Assembly (NCBI GenBank): GCA_018398585.1
Contig: JAGTTD010000012.1
Span: 23,445,036-23,509,035 of the forward strand
Length of the DNA stretch: 64,000 nucleotides
DNA from: Simmondsia chinensis
Taxonomy: Eukaryota; Streptophyta; Magnoliopsida; Caryophyllales; Simmondsiaceae
Direction: 5' to 3'
This document shows, piece after piece, positions 37,456 to 49,330 of the stretch. A model generated the notes under the pieces. That model was not told the DNA's origin, searched no databases, and saw only the letters and a program-made list of their open reading frames with translations. The position numbers and the translations under genes are program-made. How positions within the stretch are numbered: position 1 is the stretch's first letter; the number at the start of each line of letters is the position of its first letter.

Positions 37456-38355
37456 AAAAGACGATCTTGCCATTGTACACTTTAATCTTTGCCACAGTAA
37501 TTGTAGCTTGATTGTCACGATGTAGTAATACTGATGGAGCCGGCAGCCCCCACAATGGCACATCTCCCTGTAAACTTCTCAGCCATTTGGCTTCATGACC
37601 AGCCAACTTAAGAGCAATAAGCTCAGATTCTATAGTAGACATGGCAGTACAAGATTGCTTAGAGGATTTCTAGGATATAGCACCTCCAGCTAGTGTGAAC
37701 ATGTATCTACTAGTGGAGTTAATTTCATCATTATCAGACGCCCAATTGGCAGTACAATATCCTTCTAATAAGCAAAAGGCTTCTTGAAGTGAAGTCCCTA
37801 ATCCATAGTTCCTTTTAAATATTTATGAAATCTTTTTAATGCATTCCAATGCTCTTGATTAGGATTATGTGTGTATCTACTAAGTCTGCTCACAACATAT
37901 GCAATGTCAGGTGTAGTGTAGTTCATTAGGAACATAACACTACCAATGATTTTAGCACACTTACATTAGCACATAGCAACACCTTTATGTTTCGTTAAAT
38001 GCACACTGGCATCATGAGGAATTCTTACAGAATCAACATTAAACATATTTAACTTTCTAAGTATCTTTTCAACGTACGGAGACTAATTCTGGCTTATACC
38101 TTTAGGGGTTTTCACAATCCTAACTCCTAAGATCAAGTCCGCCTCACCCAAATCTTTCATGTCAAATTTGGAGCTCATAAAGTTTTTAGTCTCATTGAAA
38201 CATTCAAGTTTGTGCCAAATATCAGCATATCATCAATATATAGACAAACAATAACGAATCTATTCGAATTAGACTTAGAATACACACATGAATCACCATC
38301 ATTTACACGGTAGCAATTATTAAATTTTTCATGCCATTGTTTTGGTGCTTGTTGG
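37456..38355 (-). pseudogene. Copia RT and RNase H
   Basis: Minus strand: QWHEKFNNCYRVNDG at 38330, the catalytic VCLYIDDMLIFG at 38240 (YIDD for the usual YVDD), [20 protein letters not shown] at 37890, and RNase H MSTIESELIALKLAGHEAKW at 37640. Several stops. The upstream RT half is absent because the LARD at 38356-42861 sits there. Confidence 0.88.
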
Positions 38356-38501
38356 TGACTTAAGCTACTTATTACATCATTGAATTATTAATACTAAATC
38401 ATCCTATATCCAAAATATAGTCGGGTTATGACAATACTCCCCCCTTAAGAGATTCTTGTCCTTAAGAATCTTAGTAAAGAGTTGAGACTTTGAATAATTC
38501 A
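38356..38501 (-). repeat. Inverted LTR start plus internal 3' end
   Basis: The reverse complement reads TTCAAAGTCTCAACTC...ACAAGAATCTCTTAAGG...TGTCATAACCCGACT, that is, the last 60 bp of the interior, the polypurine tract and the first 78 bp of an LTR. It directly abuts the plus-oriented 5' LTR, which lacks its own first 30 bp or so. Confidence 0.8.
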
Positions 38502-38849
38502 ATGATTTAGTATTAATAATTCAATGATGTAATAAGTAGCTTAAGTCATGTATTAGCTTGTGATAGCTTAATGTCAAGTGTTAGTTAAAGGTCTATTGGT
38601 GGCTAGTTGGTTAGGAGTCGGTTAGGTTAGGTGTCTTGGTGCAATGCGTCTTACTTAGCCGCCATTGGATTAAGCTTAGTATAAGTAGTGGTCTTGCATT
38701 GTAATAAGCATTATTCATGAATGAAAATATCTTTGGATTCTCTTTCTCATCTCTAATTCTCTCTCTAATTCTCATCTCTTTTCACTTCTTTTCTCATCTA
38801 AACTCTACAAACCTAGGTTATGAATCAAGATTGATCTTGATTCATAACA
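38502..38849 (+). repeat. 5' LTR of LARD-like element (start missing)
   Basis: From GATTTAGTATTAATAATTC to TTGATTCATAACA, with a CTCTAATTCTCTCTC stretch near the RNA-start side. The first part of the LTR is replaced by the inverted piece. Confidence 0.8.
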
Positions 38850-39068
38850 ATCGATATCAGAGCCTTGATTTTATTCTAAATCAAGCTTAAATTGATACCA
38901 AGTGCCTTGATCACTTTGCAATTGATTAGGAGTTCAATTTTTTGGATTCTTGATTGAGAAGCTTGTGATTGCTATCTGATTTTAGCTACTTCTGCGCAGA
39001 AGATTGAAGATTTGTAATTGATTTAGTTGAATTACATTCAATTAAGTTGAGTTTGCATTGAAACAATA

Positions 39069-42000
39069 ATGATTTATAGCACAAGTGTAGTAGTAGGAGC
39101 AGGTGATGTTGTTGTGAGTTCAATTCAGTGTGAATAGATTGCATAAGTTCAGCAACACCAGCAGCAATTCTCTCAGAATTTTAGGCTTACTTTGCAGCGA
39201 TCACAAAAGCAATATGTATAGAGACAGTAGCAAATTCAACAACACATTCACAGAAATGCAGAATTTCAGTTGAACACAGTGCAAGGGGAAGGATTTAGAC
39301 AAAGAAAAGCAAATCAAGACTCAATCGCATACTCAGCTGCTGTGGGACTTAACTCAGGCCTGAATTTTGTTGCTGCGGGATAGGTTAGTGAAGATCTGAT
39401 GCAAGTGAGTGTGCGAGAGGGAAGGATGTGGAGATGTGGTGTTGAGGATGCTAAGTTTAGTGACAACCGAGTGCAACTGAGTTGGAATCCAACTCATACA
39501 GGACAAGAAGCAGCTGGAAATGAGTTAATTCAGACGTCTGAAGAAGAATTGCAGCAAGCTGCACTGAAGTTTTCCCAGCTTCTGGATGACTGTATTGTGA
39601 CAGCAAGATCAAATGCATTACAGTCTAAAATAGTTGCATTCCAACCTGAAATTGATGCGTTGCAGCCTGAAGTGCATCACGTGAGATCAAATTCTGGTGC
39701 TGAGATCCAATAGCAACTGCAAATTGAGATTTTGAGCATAAGGACGTTGAGAGTTAAGCTCACATCCCAACTTAACAATGAGATTAGCATGATCATTCAT
39801 TTAAATCGTAAGAAGTGTTGTCCAAGCAAGAAGATAAAAGCAATGGAGAAGCCAATCTTAGAGTACCAAGGCAATGCACCAGATTTCTTACAACTTGAAG
39901 CAAATGAGGAAGCTCTTGAAAGATTATATGAGAGCAAGAAGTGGGGAATGAGGCAGCCTAAAGTAGTATTAATGTCTATTGATGGGCTTGGAGCATTTTC
40001 TTGGATCCAAGGAAGTATCAAGAGGGCAAGGAGAGGATCCAAATTTGGTAGCCAAGTCACAAGATCGGCATTAAATAAGGAAGATTGCACGGTAGAGCTA
40101 CCAAGTGCAGGACAGGTTGCCGCTATTGATGATGTCCATAGTACTGCTGGTTGTAATAATGAAACTGGAACCACAACCGATGTAAATCAATATGAGGAAA
40201 AGGAGTTTCAAATGTAGCAAAGGTTTCCAGCAATGATGCATTCCCTAGGGGAGGAATTAAAAGAATGGGATCAAAAGTTGAGTCAGAAATTCCAACAAAT
40301 GCAGCTGCAGATTATTGACTTACAAGAACAGCTCAATAGACAACTTCCTCAAGTGGAAACAAGTCCTCAAGTGGAAGTAACTAGAGGAAACATTGATCAA
40401 ACATCACGGGAAGCTCCTCCTCAAGGAGAAGTTGATTAATATCGAGATAAAGCTCCTCACTTTCCAAAATTAGATCCTATGCTGAGTATGGAGACAAAAA
40501 GATTGAATTCCGCAATAAGCTCAAGTGTAAGGAGGCAAGCTCAACAACTTAATGTGATGGAAAAGACAATTACTCAAAAGTGTGTGAATTTTTTACAAAA
40601 TCAGCAACCTGAATTGTAGTAGAAGGAAACTTCAGCAGTGAAGCTTATGTCGGTGCAACAGCCTAACTTGCTATCACAAACGTTTGATAAAGAAGCTCAA
40701 GTAAAGAGCACTCAAGAGGTTGATAGAGTGGCAAATCAGGCAAATTTGAGACCCTTTGATCCGGGAAAAGAAAAACTAAATGTTTCTTGGGAAAGTAGAC
40801 AGCAATTGTAGGAGAACATTGAGCAGAAAGTGGAGCAAAACTCAATTGACAGTGCAGAATTCAGCAGCATAGATGCTTTGGTAAACAAGTTGGATGGGCA
40901 ATCTCACCTTTGGAGCCTTGAGGGTGGAGTAAATCAGTCCATAAGAAGCTACAAGGTGATGTATAAGGAGAGGAAGTTCCCAAGGAGAGGATATAGGAGC
41001 AGTCAAGGGAAAATCTTTCGATTTTATGTTAAGGCAAAGCAGATTTTGATGGTTTCTTTATGCTGAATTAACAAGGAGTTTGGATAAAGAGTTAGCTGCT
41101 TGGGTTGGTCAAGCCCAAAGTAAAGAACATCTTCCTCAAATACAAGCCAATGTAAGGCCCCCTAAATCCTTGAAATCTATTTCACAAGTGCAAGAGGATG
41201 ATGATGAGTATTGTCATTTAAGTAGAGTTCAAGGTTACATACAAGTTCAGGTAATTGATCAGCTTGTTAGCAATCACCAAAATGCTTTAATTGAAGAAAT
41301 AAGCAAGAGAACAAGATCTATTCTAGCTGAAATAAGTATACAGCTCAACAAATAAATCAAGAACAGATCTGTCCTTGATCTTGAGCTGTTCAAAGCTGTC
41401 TTGATGTTCCAGTGGTTTCATGGGCAAGAGTGTTTTGCATTCATTCTTGTGCTCGCTGAGGAAGGATCAGAGTTTGTTCATTTGAATCAAGTTAGCTGAA
41501 GAGAATCATCTGTGCGCAGAAGCCAAGAAGGAATTCAAACAAGAGCTGAAGACTTTGTGAAAAATCTGGTAATTGTGTACTACAAGCCGAAGGTAGTTAG
41601 TGTGGCCACCTTGATGGTTCAAACCATGAAGGAATCTCCTTGAAGTTCAACCATAATACTTGAGAACTTACCTTGGTAGAGAAAAGTTCAGATATTTCAG
41701 GCCAAAGTTTTGATTGCTCAAGAATCTAAGAGGGAATGTTGCACTGGGAAGTAATTCACTAGGTGTTTTTGTGCACTCTCTCTATGTCTTGGCTAGTCAA
41801 GGAAGTGGAAGTATCTAGTGAGGATGACAATGATAAAAGTCAAATTATGGTTGAATGTGCAAGAGTTTGGGAAAGCGGAGCTGAGATTTTCGTAACTTCG
41901 ATGTTCAAACATGAGGCGCAGCTAGCAGATTTCAGAGAAGTAGATTTCGGCACAATTAACAGCAGTATAGCATTTGGATCTTACACGGTTAGACAATTGA

Positions 42001-42530
42001 AATTCATGTTAGTGTTTGTAATCAGAGAACAACAAGAGTTCATCATAGAACAACAAATGAGAGATCAAGAGTCTGAGATTGAATCGGTTTTGGAAGCCTG
42101 TGAGGTTGATCAATCTGTTAGCAATTCAGGCATTGGTGCAGCAAGTTGGGAAGCTTTTAAGTGGAAGATGAAGATTAGTATTTATGTCATGATCATGGTA
42201 CTTCCTCTTGGCATTAAGAAAACTAAAGTGTTCTTTATGAAACCTTGCAATTGGGAGGATATTTGCAGGTTGTTCCCTCATAATGCAGCAGCAAGAGCTG
42301 TAACAACAATAACAGCAGGACTCCAATCTGAAATAGCAAGTTTTCAAGCTGCAATTCAGATTCAAATCACAAATGTTCACATTACAAATGTGCATACTGT
42401 TCCCACGAGCTCTCTTTCTTCTATAAAATTCAGTAAAGTCTCATCAAATTTAGCTCCTACTTCTACATCAATAAGGATTCTTCAAAGTCTCAACTCTCTA
42501 CTAAGATTCTTGAGGACAAGAATCTCTTAA
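39069..42530 (+). pseudogene. Long decayed glutamine-rich ORF of unknown function
   Basis: A single frame can be followed from ATG at 39069 to 42530, about 1,150 codons, with scattered stops and a local shift around 41066-41760. Open pieces: 39399-39713, 39732-40217, 40233-40439, 40830-41066, 41080-41355 (shifted) and 41763-42530 (255 codons). The interrupting codons are largely TAG or TAA within CAG/CAA-rich context, as expected from C-to-T decay of glutamine codons. The peptide is rich in Gln, Glu and Ser, with probable coiled coils (VQQHQQQFSQNF near 39150; QKLSQKFQQMQLQIIDLQEQ near 40275). I recognise no domain. Stop-free pieces are too long for random sequence, so it was once translated. 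Confidence 0.6.
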
Positions 42531-42541
42531 GGAGGGAGTAT

Positions 42542-42740
42542 TGTCATGACCCAACTATATTTTGGATATAAGATGATTTAGTATTACTAATTCAATGATG
42601 CAATAAGTAGCTTAAGTCATGTATTAGCTTATGATAGCTTAATGTCAAGTGTTAGTTAAAGGTCTATTGGCGGCTAGTTGGTTAGGAATCGGTTATTTTA
42701 GGTGTCTTGGTGCAATGTATTTTACTTAGCCGCCATTGGA
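42542..42740 (+). repeat. 3' LTR start of LARD-like element
   Basis: TGTCATGACCCAACTATATTTTGG onward for about 200 bp, then joined at 42741 to an inverted LTR start. Confidence 0.8.
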
Positions 42741-42861
42741 CCTTTAACCAACACTTGACATTAAGCTCTCACAAGCTAATACATGACTTAAGCTACTTAT
42801 TACATCATTGAATTATTAATACTAAATCATCCTATGTACAAAATATGGTCAGGTCATGACA
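42741..42861 (-). repeat. Inverted LTR start at right end
   Basis: The reverse complement begins TGTCATGACCTGACC and matches about the first 120 bp of the LTR. The outer edge is a proper LTR terminus (...GGTCATGACA). Confidence 0.85.
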
Positions 42862-43035
42862 CTATACAAACACTTGTGAGATTCAAGATGAAAGTCACCT
42901 TGCAAGTTGTTGGTCCTAAACTTGGGTTACACTAGGTGATAATTCAAGTCGCAAGACATTAGTATTGAAAGACTAAACTCTCTTTGCCCAAATCTTCTTC
43001 TTTCTTTTGTCCGGCTTGTATCCTTTGTGGGGGAT
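42862..43035 (+). mobile_element. Copia 3' untranslated end before LTR
   Basis: CTTGCAAGTTGTTGGTCC...TTTGTGGGGGAT matches 48885-49018, the segment that precedes the 3' LTR at 49019. The LTR at 43036 is therefore preceded by copia 3' sequence and followed by copia gag, as in a tandem LTR array. Confidence 0.65.
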
Positions 43036-43802
43036 TATTGGAAAAATGATACAGCCTAGTTGTTTAATAACCCTTTTGTTTCGTTTCACATAAGAATGGG
43101 AGTATAGTTTTCTCCACTTTAAACATAGGAGCATTACCTTACCCATTGAATAATGTTGAGGGTGAGTGAAAGGTGGGGACCACACGCATGCCCACTTTGC
43201 CTGCCCGCCCGCCGCGCCGTGCTCTGGCGAGGGTGTGAGTGTGGATGTCCTTTTTCTAACGGGTATTTTTATTTTTTGAAAAATACTTCTCAAAATTGGG
43301 TGCTGTATTTTCAAGTGTCTGCCTTGTAACTGCTCCCGCACCCCTTTACTGCATTTACACGCCCCAGGGACCTCCATTACTGCATTTGGTCTTCCCCATT
43401 ACTGCAGTACTTCTTCCCAAGCAGCATACATATTCAAGGTGATTGTTGGGAGGTGGCATCCTTTCTTAATGGTCACTTTGAAAGCTATAAATACCCCAAT
43501 TCAGCAAGCATCTCAGACCATCCAAAACAATAATCATCTCTTCCTCTCTTCTTCCTTTTGCCTCTCTCTCTCTCTCTCCCTCTCTCTGAATTTATTTGAG
43601 GAAAGTTCTTAGGCATTCCTACCTGAAAATTAATAAGTACACGTTAAGAATCAGACCTCTCACCATGACACAGTATAATTATTCTGTAAGGCTTTTAAGT
43701 TTATTGCCTTTGATTGCTATGTTTAAATATCAGTCTCAAATTCTAACATTTTGTTTATTGTCTTTGATTGTTGTGTTTAAGTATCAATCTCAAATTCTAA
43801 CA
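43036..43802 (+). repeat. Copia LTR
   Basis: About 767 bp, from TATTGGAAAAATG (consensus TGTTGGAAAAA seen at 49019) to AATTCTAACA. A CTATAAATACC TATA box lies at 43487 and a (CT)n run at 43561-43587. The last 55 bp are tandemly duplicated (43690-43747 and 43748-43802). A GC-rich patch is at 43193-43240. Confidence 0.75.
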
Positions 43803-43829
43803 TTCTAAAAGACGATTATATATATATAA

Positions 43830-45180
43830 ACATGACAACCAAATTAACTCTTCCCAATATGTCTAAAGTCAAACCCCCTAAACGGGAAAAACTATAAGAG
43901 GTGGTCTTAAAAAATACTTTTCTATTTAAAACAAGTCAACATTGAATACCTACTCTATGAAAAAAGCATACCTGAGGGAGAAAATGAAAAAGTTGGATAT
44001 AAAGAAAAATTTGTCTCAAATAGCAGAACCTATAGGGGTAATTTACTTCATTACATCAATGATGGACTTTTTGATATCTATGAAAAAATGGACTCGGCAA
44101 AAGAAATTTGAGATTCTCTTCAGAAACAAATATGGCGGTGATGATGCAGAGACTAGGAAGTATGTAGTCAGTAAATGGCTAGATTTCAAATTCGCAGATG
44201 ATAAATTAAAAATTGACCAAGTCCTTGAATATGAAGATATAGTCACCACTCTTCTATCGGAAGGCCTTGCGAAATCACTCAAGCATATGTTTTAATTAAG
44301 AAGCTTCCACCTTCCTAAAAGGACTATAGAAATCAACTCATGCATAAGAAAAAGGACTTGACTTTGGAAGTGGGGGCACTTGAAAATTGAGGAAGAAAAC
44401 AAACTTAAGGATAAGGGACACTCATACTTTGATTTCTCTAAAGCTGATATTGTCGAAGAAAGGACGGTGCATCTGATAGGTTCAATAACAAAGGAGAAAA
44501 ACATCATTCCAATCTCAAGCCCGAGGTCAGAAACAAAAAAACAAATTTCAAGGAGAATTCTACCATTGTAGAAACGTGGTCACAAGGCGAAAGACTACAG
44601 AAGCAATAAGAACCTGCCTAAAGATTCCAAGAATAGAGCCCATCTTGTAGAGACGAAGAACAATATTGCTGTTGTTTCAGAGGTGAACCTAGTGAACAAC
44701 ATGATTGAACGAATAGTGGACACAAGAGCTACCAGGCACATCTGAGCAAATCGAAGCATGTTCCAGGAATACTAGAAAGTGACCAATGGAGAGGTAGTCT
44801 ATATGGACAACTCTGCTGCAACACCAATCCTTAGAAAATGGAAGATTTCTTTAAAACTCACGTTCTGAAAAATTTCTTGCATTAACAAATGTTCTGCACG
44901 TGTCTGAGATGTGTAAGAATTTGATATCAGGTAGTCTCCTGATCAAAGCTTGGTTAAAGCTAGACTTTGACTTAGACAGACTTGTCCTGACTAAGAACGG
45001 GGAATTTGTGGGCAAGGGATTTTGTAATGAGGGATTGTTTATCCTTACTGTGGTGTGTGTGAATGACAATGCTAGTACTTTTTCTGCTTACCTCGTTGAG
45101 TGTCTTGAACTGTGGCATGCTCGCTTAGGACACGTAGATGTAAAGTCTATTAAACAACTTAAGAAATATATTCCAATTAA
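43830..45180 (+). pseudogene. Copia gag, protease and GAG-pre-integrase
   Basis: The gag at 43942-44295 includes KYGGDDAETRKYVVSKWLDFKF (UBN2-type). A mutated zinc knuckle lies near 44570, protease-region VDTRATRHI (DTGA to DTRA) near 44720, and the GAG-pre-integrase ELWHARLGHVDVKSIKQLK at 45108-45165. At about 45180 homology switches to the opposite strand. Confidence 0.85.
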
Positions 45181-47330
45181 TAGGTTGTGCATCATTATGC
45201 TTCAAGGGAAACATATATTCAAAGAATTCAGCATCTCTAGATTCAACGATACTACCACATGCATAAGAATTATTAGAACCCCTTATTAGAAAACGATAAG
45301 CAACACTGTGATAAGCATATCCGGTAAAAATTGAATCAACAATCTTAGGCCTTATTTTGCTTCGTCTAAAGTCAGGTAGTCCGACCTTGACCAAACACCC
45401 CCACACTTTCAAGTATTATAGATTAAGGGCATGACCCCACACTTTCAAGTATTGTAGATTAAGGGCATATGACCTTTCCACATTTCGTATGGGATCTTAT
45501 CCAATTTGTTATGAGAAACTCTATTCAGCACATGACAAGAAGCTAATATTGCCTTCCCCCACATGTTATCAGGTAGTCCAGAGCTAATCAACATATTATT
45601 TATCATACCTTTTAAGGTTCTATTTTTCCTTTCAATGATACCATTAGATTGTGGACAGCAAGAAGGGTTCATTCATGTATTATCCAATTTTCCTCACAAA
45701 ATCTTTCTAGTCAAGTTGGGTCATATTCACCTCCTCTATCGGACATAAGCCTTTTTATTTTTCTTCCTAATTGATTTTTAGCTTCAGCTTTGTATTTTGA
45801 AAACATTTCTTCTACTTCATCTTTAGTGCTTAGGAGATATACCATCGTGTATCTAGAGTGCTTGTCCACAAATGTTATGTAATATCTTTTGCCACCTCTA
45901 TTCGTTTGACTTTTATAGTCTCCTAAGCATGGTTATCAAAATCGCGATCCGGATCGTACGATCCTACGATCCTACCATGCCCAATCGACTCGAATCGTGT
46001 AAAAAATCGTAAAAAAGTAGAATCGCAGAAAAATGGAGTAGGATCGGTAGGATCGGTATAGAATCGGTAGGATCGACGATTCTGACCGATCCTACTGAGT
46101 TTGATAACATAAAATTACAAAATTATAAAAAAAAATAAAATACCCCTAACCACCCCCCCCCCCCCCCCCCCCGGTTTCTCTCTCCTCCCTCACTCACTCA
46201 CTACCCTCACCCATCCCCTTTCCCTTCCCCTTAACCCTAACCCCAAACCAACCACCAATCGCCACCACCACGCCACGTGACACCAGCCCACCGGCCAACT
46301 GCCGCCAACAACGCCACCGACCGACTGCCGCCAGCCAAGTTCTGACACGACACCAACCTAAGAGCCACACACAACCATAGCTTATTTTCTTTTTGGGTAA
46401 ATATTCCTAATTTTTGTTTAATTTCTTATTCTTCTAGTATATTATTGAGTTACTTGGCAATTGTTTTGATTTATATTTTGTTTATTTTAAGGTTGGTTTT
46501 GTATTGCTTTGTTTAATTTCTAATTTTTTCAAAAAAGTTTTGCTTTGTTTATCTAAGTATACCCATTTGAACTTTTGTGTTGAATTGTTGATTACTTGAT
46601 TGTGGTCAATTTTATTAATTTTATTGTATTTCTTCAACTTCATAATGCAATATATTGTTCCCTAGTTTTAATGTGTTATGAAACTAATGTTTTTTTCCAC
46701 TTTTTGATGTTCTTTATTGTATATTTGAGGCTTATAATGCGATTTTTATGCATACAAGATAGTGTTTTACACAAAAAGTAGAATCTTATGATTCTTGATC
46801 CGATTCTACGATCCCGATCCTGAGGATCCCTCACCGATTCTGACAACCTTGCTCCTAAATCACTGTGAACTAATTAAAGGAGTTCAGATTGTCTCTCAAT
46901 TGATTTAAAGAGTTTTTTTGCATGTTTACACTCTACTCATACTTTGCATTTAGTAAAGTTTGTATTACTGAAATTAGGAATCATATTCATTTTCTTAAGT
47001 CGTTTAATAGACTCCACATTTGCGTGTCCTAAGCGAGCATGCCATAGTTCAAGCGTCAATGAGGCAAGCAGAAGAAGTACTAGCATTGTCATTCACACAC
47101 ACAACATCAAGGATGAACAATCCCCCGTTACAAAATCCCTTGCCCGCAAATTCCCCATTCCTAGTTAGGACAAGTCTGTCTGTGTCAAAAGCTAGCTTTA
47201 ACCCAGCTTTGATCAAGAGACTACCCGATATCACATTCCTACACATCTCAGACACATGCAAAATATTTGTTAAAGTAAGAAATTTTTCGAAATTGAGTTT
47301 TACAAAAATCTTCCCTTTCCTTAGGATCGG
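45180..47330 (-). pseudogene. Copia protease-to-integrase, inverted, split by hAT
   Basis: Reading from 47330 downward: a KIFVKLNFEKFLTL block, EMCRNVISGSLLIKAGLKLAF (47250), then the hAT-like insertion. After it come the integrase core KSQTNRGGKRYYITFVDKHS (45890), a SDRGGEY catalytic block (45730), ERKNRTLKGMINNML (45620), and KVWGCLVKVGLPDF at 45410. Protease and GAG-pre are thus present twice, once on each strand (also 44700-45180), so this is an inverted duplication, not a simple inversion. Confidence 0.85.
45928..46851. mobile_element. Non-autonomous hAT-like element
   Basis: 924 bp with terminal inverted repeats CATGGTTATCAAAATCG and CGATTCTGACAACCTTG. Flanking octamers CTCCTAAG (45920-45927) and CTCCTAAA (46852-46859) are near-identical, as for hAT. 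Subterminal GATCC/CGATCC repeats are clustered at both ends. The centre contains a C20 run (46153-46172) and a GC-rich CCACC/GCCGCC patch at 46190-46380 that may be captured host DNA. No transposase. It interrupts the copia integrase. Confidence 0.85.
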
Positions 47331-47359
47331 TGCTGTGGTTGAATTAACTTTGACTAAAG

Positions 47360-49018
47360 TTAATTGGTATACTAGAAGAATGCTGGGATACCGGTTTTTA
47401 TCTGATACTAATGAGAATTACTCCACTGATGACAATAATTTTGAACGTCGCATCTTGTAATCTCCCATCAAACCTACACTGCTGAATTAACTTTGGGGGT
47501 TTGAATACATTGTTCAATATATGGGAGGTGTAAAAGTTAAATAGCTTAGGAATGTAATAGGGTGTATTCCATTGCTGGGGTTTAATGCAACCAAAGGCCC
47601 ACGTGGTATATTGTTTGACCATAATCATTGTGATTATTGTGATTTTGCCCATTTTTTCGATTTACTACTGGCTTATGAGAATCGGTTATGATGGAAATAC
47701 CATATCGATGACTATCCAAAGTCAATTTGAATAGATTGATGATGCTAGCACTTAGGCCCCGAAAGCATTGTGTCCCTCATTTTGAATGGTAAAAGGCACC
47801 TTTTGGATTATGGTCTTTAGTAAACTAAACTGGTAGTAGTCCAGTTGATTTGAGATGATAATGTTCCGTGATTAATTTTGGTATGTGAAATTGACAAATT
47901 TGCAGTATATATTCTTTGTGCCAACTGTATATACAATATATGAACGATGTGCATACTTAAAGTGAAGATGTGATTTTATTGATGTAAAGTGTGCTCCGCT
48001 ATTGTGTTATACTCACTATTGCTGAAATTGGCAGGCAATTGAGTGGTTGTTTAATAGCTCATTACAGATGCCTCAATGTGAGGGTAAGACCAACTCATGA
48101 TTGATGATTAGCAATGCTCAACCGTAGAGTACCTCTTTATTTTAATACAATGCTGAAATGCTATTTATGAAGGTTGAGAGTGATGCTCTAACCTAACCCA
48201 AAGTCCATAAAGGATGGTGTAGGCATTGCAAACTTGATGGGTTTGGAAAGATGAGACTTATTCATCTCAAGCACAAGATCGTAAAGGATCTACTGGAAAG
48301 AAAGTGATATCACTAGATTGTATAATGTTTTAAAAGAACCTTGCGGATCCATGACAAAAGGCCTATGTCGTAAAATGGTTGTGGAAACATCAAGGGGGAT
48401 GGGACTGAAGTCTAAGTATGAATGAACTGTGATGCATTCAACCTAGTTTTAACAGGTTCAATGTGAAAAGTCACAGTTTAATTCAAGGAATACACTGTAT
48501 TTTATTTTTCCCTCCCCATGATGTCGGCAGTGCTAAGATGGGTCCATATCCATATGTTTGGTGGTGTGAGTAAGCTTGCACTTGATGGATACTGTCAATA
48601 TTTTACCAGGTGATGAGGTTGAGCTCTCGCTCTTAATGGACCCATTGCCATATGTTTGGTAATGTGCGGCAACAGACACTTTTCGGGATCCACCTATGCA
48701 GGTGGGGAGTGTGGCCACTCCGTATGAAGGTTGAAGACTCGCCTTCTAGAGCACCTATAAAAATCCAGGACAGGCGCATGGCCGAGAAATCGCACCAAAC
48801 TGCAGGAAGTGTCGAGATTTTCAACTTGGTGCGTGTCCAGGTGGCAGACTACACAACCACTTATGAGGTTCAGGACAAAATTCATCTTGCAAGTTGTTGG
48901 TCCTAAACTTGGTTACACTAGGTGACGATTCAAGTTGCAAGATATTGGCACTAAAACACTAAGTTCTCTTTGCCCAAATTCTTTTCACTTCCTTTGACTT
49001 GAGTCTTTTGTGAGGGAT
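47360..49018 (+). pseudogene. Copia RNase H fragment and 3' untranslated region
   Basis: RNase H-like SDTNENYSTDDNNFE at 47397-47445, then a long non-coding 3' part similar to 32860-32960 and (inverted) 33880-34260. A block GGACCCATTGCCATATGTTTGG occurs twice (48540s and 48640s). It ends in GTGAGGGAT, the polypurine region before the LTR. Confidence 0.7.
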
Positions 49019-49330
49019 TGTTGGAAAAAGACTCAAGTCAAAGCATTTTGAAACCTCATTTTTCATCAGTCTTTTCATAAGCTTTATCCCACGTTGGAAA
49101 ATCACCTCACCTTAAAAATGGTGATATAAGATAATATCTTGAATTAAAATAAAGGTGAGAGGTAATAGAAGCCACACTTGCATGCTTGGCTGATCAAGCT
49201 CGTGCGAGGATGCGGATGTGGAGAAGTTTCCTTCTCTATTAAAATACGTTTCTTTGTTCTAGGAAAACATTGTGTTAAAGAATTAATTATCAACGGTATA
49301 CCAAAACACTTCATTCCCCTATTCATTTCA

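Larger units (their letters stand above)
38356..42861 (+). mobile_element. LARD-like LTR element without recognisable gag-pol
   Basis: Plus-oriented LTRs (38502-38849 and 42542-42740) flank 3.7 kb. A degenerate primer-binding site TCGATATCAGAGCC follows the 5' LTR. A TTGAGGACAAGAATC...GGAGGGAGTATT polypurine region typical of gypsy chromoviruses precedes the 3' LTR. The interior shows no Gag, protease, RT or integrase motif; it has one long decayed glutamine-rich frame. Inverted LTR-start pieces lie at both outer ends (38356-38433 and 42741-42861). It is probably a large non-autonomous derivative moved by a chromovirus with the same ends. No target-site duplication could be assigned. Confidence 0.75.

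Noticed and set aside
39797..40174. 125-codon minus-strand frame
   Set aside because: It is antisense to the long plus-strand frame of the LARD-like element and shows no domain of its own.
46200..46260. Telomere-like AACCCTAACCCC
   Set aside because: Only one imperfect repeat pair inside a hAT-like element; no array.
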